64,000 bases of DNA from Candidatus Babelota bacterium (GCA_013286795.1 JABDFA010000003.1:1-64000); one strand, 5' to 3'. Shown: positions 27,102-36,935, counted from the stretch's first letter. Program-made: numbers and translations. Notes: generated from the sequence alone by a model not told the origin.

Positions 27102-28103
27102 ATGAACAAGTTATTATTTTTACTAATTCTAGGGTCATTTTCAATCCAAATAAGTGCCATGGATGAACGCCCTTCCAAAAGACAAAAAAAATCTGAAGAA
27201 ACATCTAACTTCACTTTTTTTGAAGAACAACAATCTGATTTTGATAACTCAGAAGAAGACAATTTTTCAGATGATGAGCCAGAGTCAGATCTAGAGGATG
27301 AAAGATATAAAACAGAGAAATCAGCTGATTTAACATTTTTGGCTTATGAAAATTCAAATCCAAATATAGTAGATCACCAACTTTTTAATGCTGTGCAAAA
27401 TACAGATGAAGAAGCTGTAAAAGAAGCTTTAGATAAAGGCGCAAATCCTAATATTAAAGATAATAATGGTTTTGAAATATTAATAAGTGCAGCAAACAAG
27501 GGGAATAAAGAAATAGTACAATTGCTATTATCTAATGCTAAAATACAGCTTGATTATGATATTTTAGGCTGGGCTTTATGTTATGCTGCAAGAAATTACA
27601 ACTACAATATTCTTGATTTATTCATACAACGTGGAGCTAATATAAATTATCAAAATATATATTTTACTTCTCCTTTAATAGCTGTTACCTCGCAAATACC
27701 TAATGATAGTGATAGCAATTTCATAGAACGCTATTTAAAAACAACAAAATTTTTAATAAAAAATGGAGCTAATTTAAACATTCAAAGCGAGAACGGAGTT
27801 ACAGCTTTAATGAATGTTGTTATAGTTGAAAGTTATTGTCCGAAGATATTTAAAGACTCAGATCTAATTCCCTATCTTCTTAAACATGGTGCATTAATAA
27901 ATATCAAAAATTATAAAGGTGACACTGCTTTAGATATTGCTAAACGTCTAGGCGATAAAAGAATAGTCGAACTTTTAGAAAACAAAATCAAAGAAAGAGC
28001 CAAAGCTTTTCAACAACAAATAAAACAAAAAATTTTAGAAACCACACCTCTGCCCGAAGCATTAACCTCTCTTACCAGTGAATATTTAGAGGGAGTTTAT
28101 TAA
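27102..28103 (+). CDS. Secreted ankyrin-repeat protein, tandem pair member 1
   Basis: 333 residues. A signal peptide (KLLFLLILGSFSIQISA) is followed directly by a basic cluster PSKRQKK, which looks like a nuclear localisation signal, then an acidic segment. Ankyrin repeats run from about residue 90 to 300 (DKGANPNIKDNNGFEILISA, NIKNYKGDTALDIAKRLGD). The tail is TPLPEALTSLTSEYLEGVY. GGAGG precedes the ATG and a strong promoter lies upstream. It is followed 1 nt later by a paralogue. Probably secreted and acting in the host; a nuclear destination is only suggested by the basic cluster. Confidence 0.87.
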   Translation: MNKLLFLLILGSFSIQISAMDERPSKRQKKSEETSNFTFFEEQQSDFDNSEEDNFSDDEPESDLEDERYKTEKSADLTFLAYENSNPNIVDHQLFNAVQNTDEEAVKEALDKGANPNIKDNNGFEILISAANKGNKEIVQLLLSNAKIQLDYDILGWALCYAARNYNYNILDLFIQRGANINYQNIYFTSPLIAVTSQIPNDSDSNFIERYLKTTKFLIKNGANLNIQSENGVTALMNVVIVESYCPKIFKDSDLIPYLLKHGALINIKNYKGDTALDIAKRLGDKRIVELLENKIKERAKAFQQQIKQKILETTPLPEALTSLTSEYLEGVY

Positions 28104-28104
28104 A

Positions 28105-28866
28105 ATGAAAAAACTATTATTTTTACTGCTTCTATGGTCATTTTCAATCCAAATAAGTGCCATGGATGAACGACCTCCGAAGAGATTCAAAAAAGATGAA
28201 TCTTCAGATATAGATTCAAAAAAAGAAAAAGAAGATTTAAGTGATTTAGACAAAGAACTAATTTATGTTTTAAATAGAAATTATTTCGATCTATCAGATG
28301 AGGATGCACAAATAGCAAAAAATCTTTTGGCAAGAGGGGCAAACCCAAACATTAAAAACAAAGACGGCTCCTCCATTCTTACTAGGGCAATTGTTTTCAA
28401 TAATGAAAAGATGGTATCCTTACTTTTATCTAGTCCTAAATTATCAATAAATATTAATGATGATGGCGGGTATACAGTTTTACACTTAGCAACAGTCAAT
28501 CATAATTTAAATATTATTAATTTGCTACTAAAACATAATGCAAATATAAACGCCCAAGATAATCTAGGCAACACCATTCTGATGTTAGTTATAAAAATGG
28601 AATCCTGCAAAACCCACAAAAAATCAGATTTAATTCTATACCTCATCGAACATAATGCCTTAATATATATCAAAAATAATATCGGTGAAACAGCCCTAGA
28701 TATTGCAAAAAAATATAACAATAAAAAAGTAGTAGAACTGTTAGAAAATAAAATTAAAAAAATTAAAATTTTTCAAGAACAAGTAAAGCAAAAAATTTTA
28801 GAAACCACACCTCTACTTCCAGAGTTAGCTTCACTTACCAATGAATATTTAGAGGGGGTTTATTAA
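28105..28866 (+). CDS. Secreted ankyrin-repeat protein, tandem pair member 2
   Basis: 253 residues, a shorter paralogue of the gene just upstream (1 nt gap). It has the same signal peptide, basic cluster PPKRFKKDE, ankyrin repeats (residues 65-230, NPNIKNKDGSSILTRAIVF, YTVLHLATVNHNLNIINLLL) and the tail LLPELASLTNEYLEGVY. A 37-nt block encoding the leader end is base-for-base identical in both copies (27133-27169 and 28136-28172), although the repeats have diverged. Its ribosome site (GAGGGAG) lies inside the end of the first gene, so the pair is probably co-expressed. Confidence 0.87.
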   Translation: MKKLLFLLLLWSFSIQISAMDERPPKRFKKDESSDIDSKKEKEDLSDLDKELIYVLNRNYFDLSDEDAQIAKNLLARGANPNIKNKDGSSILTRAIVFNNEKMVSLLLSSPKLSININDDGGYTVLHLATVNHNLNIINLLLKHNANINAQDNLGNTILMLVIKMESCKTHKKSDLILYLIEHNALIYIKNNIGETALDIAKKYNNKKVVELLENKIKKIKIFQEQVKQKILETTPLLPELASLTNEYLEGVY

Positions 28867-28891
28867 TACCAATCCCTAATAAGATTTAGAA

Positions 28892-28960
28892 AATCCATTC
28901 GACTCATTCTTCGACTCGCCTTTGGCTCGCTCAGAATTCGCTCAGGACGAACGGGAGAGG
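28892..28960. repeat. GC-rich palindromic repeat
   Basis: Words CCATTCGACTCATTCTTCGA, GGCTCGCTCAG and CTCAGGACGAACGGG form an imperfect long hairpin between convergent genes. Same family as at 46868. Confidence 0.8.
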
Positions 28961-29004
28961 GAATTAATTCTCAAATTTGTAATAATATAAGGTGACACCT
29001 AAAC

Positions 29005-30510
29005 TTACTTCTTTTTAAGTGTAGGAAATAAGATTACATCTTTAATTGATGTAGTATTAGTTAACAACATAGTAAGGCGGTCGATTCCAATGCCAACACC
29101 AGCAGTTGGAGGTAAAGCATATTCAAGAGCATGAACATACTCCGCATCATATTGATGAGCTTCCTCATCTCCAGATTCACGAGCATCAACTTGATCCTTA
29201 AATCTTTGAGCCTGGTCAAATGGATCATTCAACTCATTAAATCCATTACTGATTTCGATTCCACCAACATAAAGTTCAAATCTAGCAGCTATATCAGAAT
29301 TATCCGGATCTCGTTTTGCAAGAGGAGATATTTCTATAGGAAAATCTGTAACAAATGTAGGTTGTATTAAATGGGCCTCAACTAAATGCTCAAATAGCGC
29401 ATAAATTTTCTCATTAATTGATCCATTTTTCTTATCAAATTTAACTTTCTTATTCTCTAAAACTTGATCAATTTTATCATCATATAAGTCTTGTTCTGTT
29501 AAATTACCAAACTTCAAAACTGCATTTTTTATGCTAATTCTTGTAAATGGTTTTTCAAAATCCAATACATGATTCCCATAAGGTAATTGTAATTTACCAT
29601 CAACTTGCTTAGCTACAGATCGAATTAAATCTTCCACTAGATTCATAGCAAAATGGTAATCCTTATTAGCAATATAAAACTCAAGCATGGTAAATTCAGG
29701 GTTATGTCTAGTAGAAATACCTTCATTTCTAAAGTTTCTGTTGATTTCAAAAACTCTTTCAAATCCACCAACAACAAGTCGTTTTAAGAACAATTCCGGA
29801 GCAATACGCAAATAAAAATCATTATTTAAAGCATTATGATGTGTAACAAAAGGCTTAGCTGCTGCACCGCCAGGAATAGAATGTAACATTGGAGTTTCAA
29901 CTTCCATAAAATCTTGATTTTCTAAATAATGACGAACAGAGGAAACTATAGCAGAACGTTTTTTAAATTTCTCTCTACTTTCTTCATTAGAAATAAGGTC
30001 AAGATATCTTTGCCTATAACGAGTTTCTACATCTTCAAGACCATGAAATTTATCTGGTAACGGGTACAAACATTTACTTATTAAACTAAAATCTTGAACC
30101 TTTAAAGTGATTTCACCTGCTTTTGTTTTAAAAGACATACCCTTTATCCAAAGAATATCTCCTATATCAACATAGTCAGTAAATTGTTTAAATTTTTCAT
30201 CGCCCAAAATATCCTGACGAAAATATAATTGTAATTTACCAGCTGGATCTTGAATGGTAACAAAGGCTGTCTTACCATGTCCTCTAAGGCTCATAACTCT
30301 ACCGGAAACTATATATTTTTTTTCTTCTTCGTCAGATTTGTATTCACTTAACACTTCTTGAGAATTATTTGTAACTTCTTTAGCAGCTGGCCACGGCTCT
30401 AAACCATGCTGACGCATTTGATTTATCTTTTGTACTCTAATTTCATGCTCTTGCGCTGTAGGAATTTCACCATTAATTGATGTATCGCGTTCAGAATTAT
30501 TATTATTCAT
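29005..30510 (-). CDS. lysS: Lysyl-tRNA synthetase (class II)
   Basis: About 501 residues. The N-terminal OB-fold anticodon domain (about 55-150, YIVSGRVMSLRGHGKTAFVT) leads to the class II catalytic core with motif 1 (FMEVETPMLHSIPGGAAAKP), motif 2 (FRNEGISTRHNPEF) and motif 3 (GVGIGIDRLTMLL). It charges tRNA-Lys. The ATG at 30510 (MNNNNSERD) is chosen; an extension from 30561 adds hydrophobic residues absent from the family. Convergent with the ankyrin pair across a GC-rich repeat. Confidence 0.97.
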   Translation of the reverse strand: MNNNNSERDTSINGEIPTAQEHEIRVQKINQMRQHGLEPWPAAKEVTNNSQEVLSEYKSDEEEKKYIVSGRVMSLRGHGKTAFVTIQDPAGKLQLYFRQDILGDEKFKQFTDYVDIGDILWIKGMSFKTKAGEITLKVQDFSLISKCLYPLPDKFHGLEDVETRYRQRYLDLISNEESREKFKKRSAIVSSVRHYLENQDFMEVETPMLHSIPGGAAAKPFVTHHNALNNDFYLRIAPELFLKRLVVGGFERVFEINRNFRNEGISTRHNPEFTMLEFYIANKDYHFAMNLVEDLIRSVAKQVDGKLQLPYGNHVLDFEKPFTRISIKNAVLKFGNLTEQDLYDDKIDQVLENKKVKFDKKNGSINEKIYALFEHLVEAHLIQPTFVTDFPIEISPLAKRDPDNSDIAARFELYVGGIEISNGFNELNDPFDQAQRFKDQVDARESGDEEAHQYDAEYVHALEYALPPTAGVGIGIDRLTMLLTNTTSIKDVILFPTLKKK

Positions 30511-30584
30511 GATCTTTTCTAAATAAGAAATATTTAAATTATATATATTAAGTATAAACAATTTTAGATGTTTTGAAAATCTTA

Positions 30585-32762
30585 TTAAACATGATAAACA
30601 TGCTCATATACACCTTGTTGTTGTTTTTCATGACTCAAAGCTTTAGAAGCTTTTGGAAAATTCAATAACTTTTCAATAATGGTACTAGCAAAAATCTTGC
30701 TTATTTCAGGATCATTAAGATAATCATAAATTCCTTCAAAATCATCAGCAACAAGTCCATTATTATTAATTAAGTCTTTTAAGCTTTTTACACCAGATAA
30801 GGATCTAGATAAATTTCCATCAAAATAAACCTTACATCCATTTATAAAAGCTGCACTTAAAGAGCCTGATTGAACCTTAATAAAAACATTAGATAAAGTT
30901 AATTTGGCAGAAGAATCTTCAAGAATAAGCTTTTTAAAATAAAAATATTTTGGAAATGCAGGTTTAATCGAAAACATAGCCTTATGAAAAAAATCTAAAA
31001 ATTTAATCTTTTCAGCTTCTACTTGACCAAACTTGTGTAATGACACTCCTGGTATGATAGAAATTATCATGGGAACTTGCTCTGAAGCTTTTCTTGTTCC
31101 AGAACCAGATAATATTTTAAGCTTATTTATAATGTCAGTAGATCGAACTAAAACAGCACCTTTATCTCTAACTTCAAGAGATTTTCCAAGATTTTTATCT
31201 ATGAATTCATCAGTAATTTCTTGAATTTTCTCATGAGATAAAACTTTAAAGATACCTGTACCAGGCAACATTATTTGTGGGTAAGATGAAATTGTAATAG
31301 GATCAATATCTTTTGAAACAACACAAAATAAAATATCTTCTATTGACTTGTCATTATACAAAGTAGGGTTTACTGAGCCACGATTCAAATTATTTTTTAA
31401 TGCATTAAAAAAACAATCAAAATCTATTTTTTTAAGTTTGCTAATTTCTCCAGTAGAAAACAGTTTCTGAGTTTTTGCAACTGCATCTGTTATAGAAGCT
31501 ACAACAACCGTAAATTTAGGAAACTGCTGTTTAACTACCTTAGTAGATTCTCTATACAAATAGGGTAACATAATATTATAACCACCAGCATAACACGATA
31601 AATAATATAAGAAATTAACATTAATGCTTAAATCAAAAAATCTGATTAACTCTTTAAACTGATCAATATCTAATCCAGTTATAACGACACCTTCTTCATT
31701 CTGCTCTAAACCTGATTCAAAACTTTTCAGATAATCCTTAGAATATGAGCCATGACCAACCAAATATATATTCCACGCACCAATTAAATTATTTAGAATT
31801 TTGTTTTTCTGAAATGGTATACTCTCTTTAACTATTTTACTTAGGTATTCTCTGTTAACAAAAATTGATTTTAAATCATCAATATTTATTTTATTGTTTT
31901 TAACAACCTCAGAACCCAAAGATGTTTTTTTGATAGTTTCAATACCAACTTTCTCTAGAATATCCGTATTATTTATTAGAAACCCTGTAACAACTTCTTC
32001 TTTTGACAAGCTTTTTGGTAAAGTTTTTGTAAATTCGCAAGAGTCACATTGTTCTAAAGCAATTTTTAGATAATCTTTTGGTATGAGTAAATAAATATCA
32101 TCTTTTTTTACTTTATAGAAATACCATTCACTATCACTAAGTTCAGCAATATGAAAAAGTCCTTTTAAATCATCATCATTAATATTACCTTTTTTAAACT
32201 CAGATAAAATTTTAATACTTAATCTCAATGTATTGCCAGACAATACTATAGGACAAACTTTTTGATACTGCGCTATAAAGAACTGATTCACCACTGGAGT
32301 ATTGATTTTTTTTGAAAAAACTTCGCTATTGTCAAATAACATAATTAGATTATGTATCGGAAAATTAAATTCAGATTTTATAGTTTTTTTAAATTCGACA
32401 TTACTACCTAAGGATTTATCTATTTTAGCACCTTTGGCACTTAAAAACCTTACTATATCAAATAAATGTTTATCCATTGCTAGCTTTATAGCAGGCTTTC
32501 CGGAATTACTTTTTGAGTTTACATCTGCGCCTTTATTAATAGCTTGAATAACTCCATTTGTATCTCCAGCATTAATCAATTTTATTAATTCTGGCTCTTC
32601 AGGCACTTTTTTGGGACAATTCTCTAAATCCTCAAAACTCATATTAAATTCTGATTCTAAGCCAGTTTCTGAATCTACTTCAGTAGAATATAGGCATACA
32701 GGAACAGCTGCCCCAAAAATCAAAAAATTAAAAATAAATATTAATTTTTTTATGTTTTCCAT
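30585..32762 (-). CDS. Secreted ankyrin protein with clan-CD-protease-like domain
   Basis: 725 residues. A signal peptide (MENIKKLIFIFNFLIFGAAV) is followed by an acidic stretch and about two ankyrin repeats (55-120, DTNGVIQAINKGADVNSKSN). A long unrecognised region follows. Around 331-340, NIYLVGHGSY presents a hydrophobic strand ending in His337-Gly338. Around 381-394, NVNFLYYLSCYAGG presents a second strand ending in Cys390. Hydrophobic-HG followed after about 50 residues by hydrophobic-C is the hallmark of clan CD cysteine peptidases (caspases, clostripain, gingipains, separase, toxin CPDs). The remaining 330 residues have no clear motif. GAGGGG precedes the ATG. Protease activity is inferred, not established. 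Confidence 0.75.
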   Translation of the reverse strand: MENIKKLIFIFNFLIFGAAVPVCLYSTEVDSETGLESEFNMSFEDLENCPKKVPEEPELIKLINAGDTNGVIQAINKGADVNSKSNSGKPAIKLAMDKHLFDIVRFLSAKGAKIDKSLGSNVEFKKTIKSEFNFPIHNLIMLFDNSEVFSKKINTPVVNQFFIAQYQKVCPIVLSGNTLRLSIKILSEFKKGNINDDDLKGLFHIAELSDSEWYFYKVKKDDIYLLIPKDYLKIALEQCDSCEFTKTLPKSLSKEEVVTGFLINNTDILEKVGIETIKKTSLGSEVVKNNKINIDDLKSIFVNREYLSKIVKESIPFQKNKILNNLIGAWNIYLVGHGSYSKDYLKSFESGLEQNEEGVVITGLDIDQFKELIRFFDLSINVNFLYYLSCYAGGYNIMLPYLYRESTKVVKQQFPKFTVVVASITDAVAKTQKLFSTGEISKLKKIDFDCFFNALKNNLNRGSVNPTLYNDKSIEDILFCVVSKDIDPITISSYPQIMLPGTGIFKVLSHEKIQEITDEFIDKNLGKSLEVRDKGAVLVRSTDIINKLKILSGSGTRKASEQVPMIISIIPGVSLHKFGQVEAEKIKFLDFFHKAMFSIKPAFPKYFYFKKLILEDSSAKLTLSNVFIKVQSGSLSAAFINGCKVYFDGNLSRSLSGVKSLKDLINNNGLVADDFEGIYDYLNDPEISKIFASTIIEKLLNFPKASKALSHEKQQQGVYEHVYHV

Positions 32763-32789
32763 ATTAACCCCTCTATTTAAAGAGATACC

Positions 32790-33884
32790 TTATATTACCT
32801 GGCTCTTTGCTGGATTTAACCAAACTTTAATGGACCCATCCCATGAACCAGAAGCTACTCTTCCATCTTTCAAAGTATGTACCGAAACAACATCTTTAGA
32901 ATGCCGCTCATCAATAATTTTCTTATCTAGTTTCTTAAAACCTAGATCATCTTCTATACATTTACCTGAATTCGCATCCCATAACTTAACTGAGTCACCA
33001 GAAGCAGAAACCAATGTCATACTATCCAACAACTTGTCTATGCTTACAGTTGGAGCTTTATTATCTAAGGTCCTTATACATTCACCTTTTGATAAATCCC
33101 AAATTTTTATGGTTCCATCCTGAGAACATGAAGCCAAAATATTATCTGATAAAATAATAACTCCATGAATCGAATTTCTATGAGAATTAAGTGTTTTTAT
33201 GGATTTGGTGCCACATCTTAAATCCCAAACTTTAATTGTATTATCAGCAGAGCCTGAAATTAATACATTTTTAGATAAATGTTGTATTGCTCCTACTCCA
33301 CCTGTATGCTCATCAAAAGTATTAATACTTTTCTTTTTATTTATATCCCATATTTTTAATGTGTTATCAAAAGATCCTGAAGCCAATTTCGAATCATCTA
33401 AAAAATGTAATTCTTTCACAGCATTATTGTGTTCTGAGGGCAAATCTTCTACAGATCCAGATTTTAAATTTAAGGTCTTCACTATTGGCCCAGAATGAAA
33501 TGCAAATTGATCTTTATAAAAATCACACTCTGCGCAATACTCATCTTGTTGCTCAATGAATTCGGTTGCTTCCCCACAATTAGGATCCCATATTTTAAAA
33601 CCAGAGCCACTCAAAGAAGAATAGATTAATCTACCATCAGGTAACTGTTTAACTTTATGTATTTCTTCACCATTATATATTTCTTTTGAACAGGACCAGT
33701 CATTTGCATACTCTGCAATAATATTTCTTAGATCTTTAATTTTTAAGTAATCCTCTAAAGAATGATCCAACAACATTTTACCAGATGACTCTCTTGTTTT
33801 TTTAATATTCTCTTGTGCTATCAACAAAGAACAAGAATTCAACAATAATAAAACAATAAATCTAAAAAAAATAGTTTTCATCAT
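32790..33884 (-). CDS. Secreted WD40-repeat protein
   Basis: 364 residues. The N terminus is a leader (FRFIVLLLLNSCSLLIA) with LNSC as a possible, non-ideal lipobox. A short helical block DYLKIKDLRNIIAEYANDW resembles the F-box-like end block of the ankyrin proteins but sits at the N terminus here. A beta-propeller of about 6-7 WD repeats follows, with units such as LASGSFDNTLKIWDI, LISGSADNTIKVWDL, LASCSQDGTIKIWDL and VASGSWDGSIKVW. F-box plus WD40 is the order of eukaryotic SCF substrate adaptors, so host ubiquitin mimicry is an attractive guess. AAGGGA lies upstream of the start. Confidence 0.87.
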   Translation of the reverse strand: MMKTIFFRFIVLLLLNSCSLLIAQENIKKTRESSGKMLLDHSLEDYLKIKDLRNIIAEYANDWSCSKEIYNGEEIHKVKQLPDGRLIYSSLSGSGFKIWDPNCGEATEFIEQQDEYCAECDFYKDQFAFHSGPIVKTLNLKSGSVEDLPSEHNNAVKELHFLDDSKLASGSFDNTLKIWDINKKKSINTFDEHTGGVGAIQHLSKNVLISGSADNTIKVWDLRCGTKSIKTLNSHRNSIHGVIILSDNILASCSQDGTIKIWDLSKGECIRTLDNKAPTVSIDKLLDSMTLVSASGDSVKLWDANSGKCIEDDLGFKKLDKKIIDERHSKDVVSVHTLKDGRVASGSWDGSIKVWLNPAKSQVI

Positions 33885-33974
33885 GAATATCCCTTAAAAA
33901 TCCCTATACTGCTACTTCAATAATTAAATTATATCAAAAAAATTTCAGAATGTAAATACATTTTTTAATATTTA

Positions 33975-35123
33975 TTACCCTAAAAATTTCTTAAAAAATC
34001 CCGTAATAGTTCCAGATCCATTTTCATCCGCATTATGACCAATTATTTCAGAATATTGTTTTAAAACATCTTTAGCTTCAGAAGAAAGTTTTTTGGGTAT
34101 ATCACACTTAGTTATAATTATTAAATTACCCTTTCTACCTCTCAATGAAGGAAATCCCTTGCCTGAAATAATTATACGTTCACCCGAAGGACAACCTTTT
34201 GGTATTTTTACAGATTCTCTACTTAAATCTATATTTTCTATATCTATTTGAGCACCAAAAACTAATTGTGGATAGGTTAATACAACAGTACACTCTATAT
34301 CGTCACCATTTCTAATAAATTTTTTGTCAGGTAAAACCTTAACTTTAATATACAAATCCCCTGAAGGTCCGCCATAAATTCCAGCATCTCCCTTTTGGGG
34401 AACCCTCAATTCTGCTCCATCATAAATACCTGCAGGAATATTCACACTAAACTTATCATAGGATTGTTTACGGGATTGACCAGAACAGTTAGTACATGGT
34501 GAGGGGATTATAAACCCTTGACCCGCACATTTGCCGCAAGTCTGAGAATACATAAAGAAGCCTTGTCTATACTGGATTTCGCCAGCTCCTGAACACTGAG
34601 TACAAGTAGTAACTTTTGTTCCAGGGGCAGTTCCTTGACCTTTACAGACTTCGCAAACAAAAAGATGATTATATCCTATTTCTTTTTTTGTACCCTCAAA
34701 AGCTTCTTTTAAGCTAATTTCTAAATCTTTATGCCTATCATGTCCTCTTTGAGGTACAGGTCCGGATGGTTTACGGGCTCTTCGGCTAAAACCACTCCCT
34801 TGTGCACCTGCACCAAACATAGATTCAAATATATCTCCAAAATTAGAGAATATATCATCCATATTCATGCCATGAGTATCAAAGCCTTGTCCTTCTACTG
34901 CAGCATGTCCAAATTGATCATATTGTTTACGTTTTTGCTCATCAGAAAGAATTTCATAAGCCTGAGCAGCTTCTTTAAATTTTTCTTCAGCTTCTTTATT
35001 ATTAGGATTTTTATCTGGATGATATTTCATAGCAAGCTTACGATAAGCTGCTTTTATATCTGCCTGAGTACCATTCTTTGCAACGCCTAAAACCTCGTAA
35101 TAATCTCTTTTATGTTTAGCCAT
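33975..35123 (-). CDS. dnaJ: Chaperone protein DnaJ
   Basis: 382 residues with the complete type I order. The J-domain ([20 protein letters not shown]) has HPD in [11 protein letters not shown]-rich region follows, then the zinc domain with four CxxCxGxG-type units ([32 protein letters not shown]) and two C-terminal beta domains ([19 protein letters not shown]). It stimulates DnaK ATPase. The gene stands alone, without dnaK or grpE, between the secreted WD40 and ankyrin genes. Confidence 0.97.
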   Translation of the reverse strand: MAKHKRDYYEVLGVAKNGTQADIKAAYRKLAMKYHPDKNPNNKEAEEKFKEAAQAYEILSDEQKRKQYDQFGHAAVEGQGFDTHGMNMDDIFSNFGDIFESMFGAGAQGSGFSRRARKPSGPVPQRGHDRHKDLEISLKEAFEGTKKEIGYNHLFVCEVCKGQGTAPGTKVTTCTQCSGAGEIQYRQGFFMYSQTCGKCAGQGFIIPSPCTNCSGQSRKQSYDKFSVNIPAGIYDGAELRVPQKGDAGIYGGPSGDLYIKVKVLPDKKFIRNGDDIECTVVLTYPQLVFGAQIDIENIDLSRESVKIPKGCPSGERIIISGKGFPSLRGRKGNLIIITKCDIPKKLSSEAKDVLKQYSEIIGHNADENGSGTITGFFKKFLG

Positions 35124-35211
35124 AGTTAGACTTTATATCCCTTAAAATTTGCTTATTTCTAATATTATAACAAAAAAATAAGGTATATAAAGCTAAAATA
35201 TCCAAATTAAA

Positions 35212-35952
35212 TTATAAAATAACACATTCTTTGCACACATCAAAATAATAAATCTGATTAAGGATTGCCTGTTCTTGCTCATTGGCCAAACCAAAAGCAG
35301 TTTCTCTTTTTTTATTGCTCAAATTCTTATCCGGCTTAAAATCACATACTATTCTTATAAGTTTATTATCTTTAGGATGATTTTTGATAACTTTTATCAA
35401 CAACGTATCCCCTTCATTATCACATGCATCAATATTTAAACCGGCTAAAATTAACCTTCTAATTATATTTTCTATTTTATAATAATAGTGCTCGGATTCC
35501 ATACCAGACTTACTCTGCGCTGCCGGCACAAAAATAGGAAGGTAATGTAAAGCGTTTTTACCTTCCAAATCAATATGATGTACACTTGCATTATTTTCTA
35601 AAAAGAGTTTTAACATATCTAAATTAAGCTTTTGTACGGCTAACATTAAAGCAGTTTGGCCTTCTTCATTTTTTGCATTAATATCACCTATTTTATTTTC
35701 AAAACAAAATTGAGCCAATGCTAAATTATTTTTTTCAACTGCCTGAAAAAAACATTGTGTAGGTGACATATTACCAAAAATGCGCGATAGCTTTATTCTG
35801 CTTTCAAGCTCTATTTTTAATTCTCTTTCATCCAAATCTGTACTTGAGCCAGGTTGGGATGAGATTAATGGCTCATCCTGCGTATCCATACAATCCATAC
35901 AATTTACAAAATTCACAGATAATATGGCTACTAACAAAATTCTTTTTAACAC
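35212..35952 (-). CDS. Secreted ankyrin protein with C-terminal CaaX box (CVIL)
   Basis: 246 residues, first of five paralogues in tandem. It has a leader (MLKRILLVAILSVNFVNCMD), then a helical block FGNMSPTQCFFQAVEKNNLA shared by the family. Ankyrin repeats run from about residue 65 to 225 (KNEEGQTALMLAVQKLNLDM, LFLENNASVHHIDLEGKNAL). The last four residues are Cys-Val-Ile-Leu followed by TAA. This matches a CaaX prenylation box, and Leu at the end favours geranylgeranylation in eukaryotes. The start is GTG with AAGGGAT upstream. Prenylation by the host is inferred. Confidence 0.87.
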   Translation of the reverse strand: MLKRILLVAILSVNFVNCMDCMDTQDEPLISSQPGSSTDLDERELKIELESRIKLSRIFGNMSPTQCFFQAVEKNNLALAQFCFENKIGDINAKNEEGQTALMLAVQKLNLDMLKLFLENNASVHHIDLEGKNALHYLPIFVPAAQSKSGMESEHYYYKIENIIRRLILAGLNIDACDNEGDTLLIKVIKNHPKDNKLIRIVCDFKPDKNLSNKKRETAFGLANEQEQAILNQIYYFDVCKECVIL

Positions 35953-36013
35953 TTAATTATCCCTTCTTTTTTCACTAAATCATATAATATATTAAAAATA
36001 ATCTTATAAAATT

Positions 36014-36769
36014 TTATAAAACTAAACAAGTATCACGAGTCTGATCAAAAATCTTTCTGTGTTCCTCTGTAGAATAATTTATGGCAGTTTTTTGATCCTT
36101 ATTCATCAAGTTAATATCAGCTCCATTTTTACATAAAAATTTAATTAATTTGATAGATTTATTTAAAATAATAGCCCTAATTAATATGTTATTTCCCTTT
36201 GCATCTCGTGAATCTATACCAACACCTGCTTTAACCAATAATTTCATAATCCCTTTTAGCTTGGTCCAAACCTCTGAATGAAACCACATCATATCATCCT
36301 GCTTATAATCTTCATCTTTATATTTGGGACTATCTCCTGATGCTTTATCATTTATAGGTACAATTGGCATTATGTAATGCAAAGCATTATTACCTTCCGA
36401 ATCAACGTAATGAACCTTTGCGCCATTTTCAAGAAATAATTTTACAAGATCTAAATTTAAATTCTTAACTGCCAACATCAGTGGGGTTTGTTCATTGCTA
36501 TTTCTTAAATTAATGTTACCTATCTTATTCTTAAAACAAAATTTAGCCAATGAGATATTATTAGTTTCAACAGCCTTAAAAAAACAATCTTCAGGTTTAA
36601 TATCACCAAACTCTTGTGACAACTCGTCTCTTGTTTTACTTTCATCTTCAGCTTGCTCAATATCTGAATAACTATCAAATGTAGAATGAGCAAGCGGCTC
36701 TTGCTCTTGATCCATACCGTATACAAAAAAATTTGAAATTAATAATAAACCAGAAAAAACTTTTTTCAT
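36014..36769 (-). CDS. Secreted ankyrin protein with C-terminal CaaX box (CLVL)
   Basis: 251 residues, a paralogue of the neighbours. It has a leader (KKVFSGLLLISNFFVYG), an acidic spacer, then FGDIKPEDCFFKAVETNNIS and ankyrin repeats (65-235, NSNEQTPLMLAVKNLNLDLV, LFLENGAKVHYVDSEGNNAL, KFLCKNGADINLMNKDQKTA). The protein stops immediately after Cys-Leu-Val-Leu, a CaaX-type end. AGGGG precedes the ATG. 44 nt longer spacing and a GC-rich repeat separate it from the next paralogue upstream. Confidence 0.87.
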   Translation of the reverse strand: MKKVFSGLLLISNFFVYGMDQEQEPLAHSTFDSYSDIEQAEDESKTRDELSQEFGDIKPEDCFFKAVETNNISLAKFCFKNKIGNINLRNSNEQTPLMLAVKNLNLDLVKLFLENGAKVHYVDSEGNNALHYIMPIVPINDKASGDSPKYKDEDYKQDDMMWFHSEVWTKLKGIMKLLVKAGVGIDSRDAKGNNILIRAIILNKSIKLIKFLCKNGADINLMNKDQKTAINYSTEEHRKIFDQTRDTCLVL

Positions 36770-36818
36770 TTTCTACCCCTATATTTATAACAATCACTTA
36801 TCGACTAATAATAATTAT

Positions 36819-36935
36819 CCCCTCCCCCCGTTCACCCTGCCTGTCCGTCGAAGCCTTGGCGAAGACGGAAGTGAAGCATCCTTCACATTAGTTCAGGATA
36901 AACTCCGTGCGAAATCGAAGGACGAACCATACGAG
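36819..36935. repeat. GC-rich palindromic repeat, compound copy
   Basis: Contains CCCCGTTCACCCTG, the palindromic CCGTCGAAGCCTTGGCGAAG and GCGAAATCGAAGGACGAAC, between two ankyrin paralogues. Longer than most copies and with an extra GTCGAAGCC/GGCGAAGAC hairpin. Confidence 0.75.

Noticed and set aside
32611-33123. A 170-codon plus-strand open frame across the gap between the protease-like and WD40 genes
   Set aside because: It is antisense to both genes, and the WD40 repeats and leader give clear support to the minus strand.
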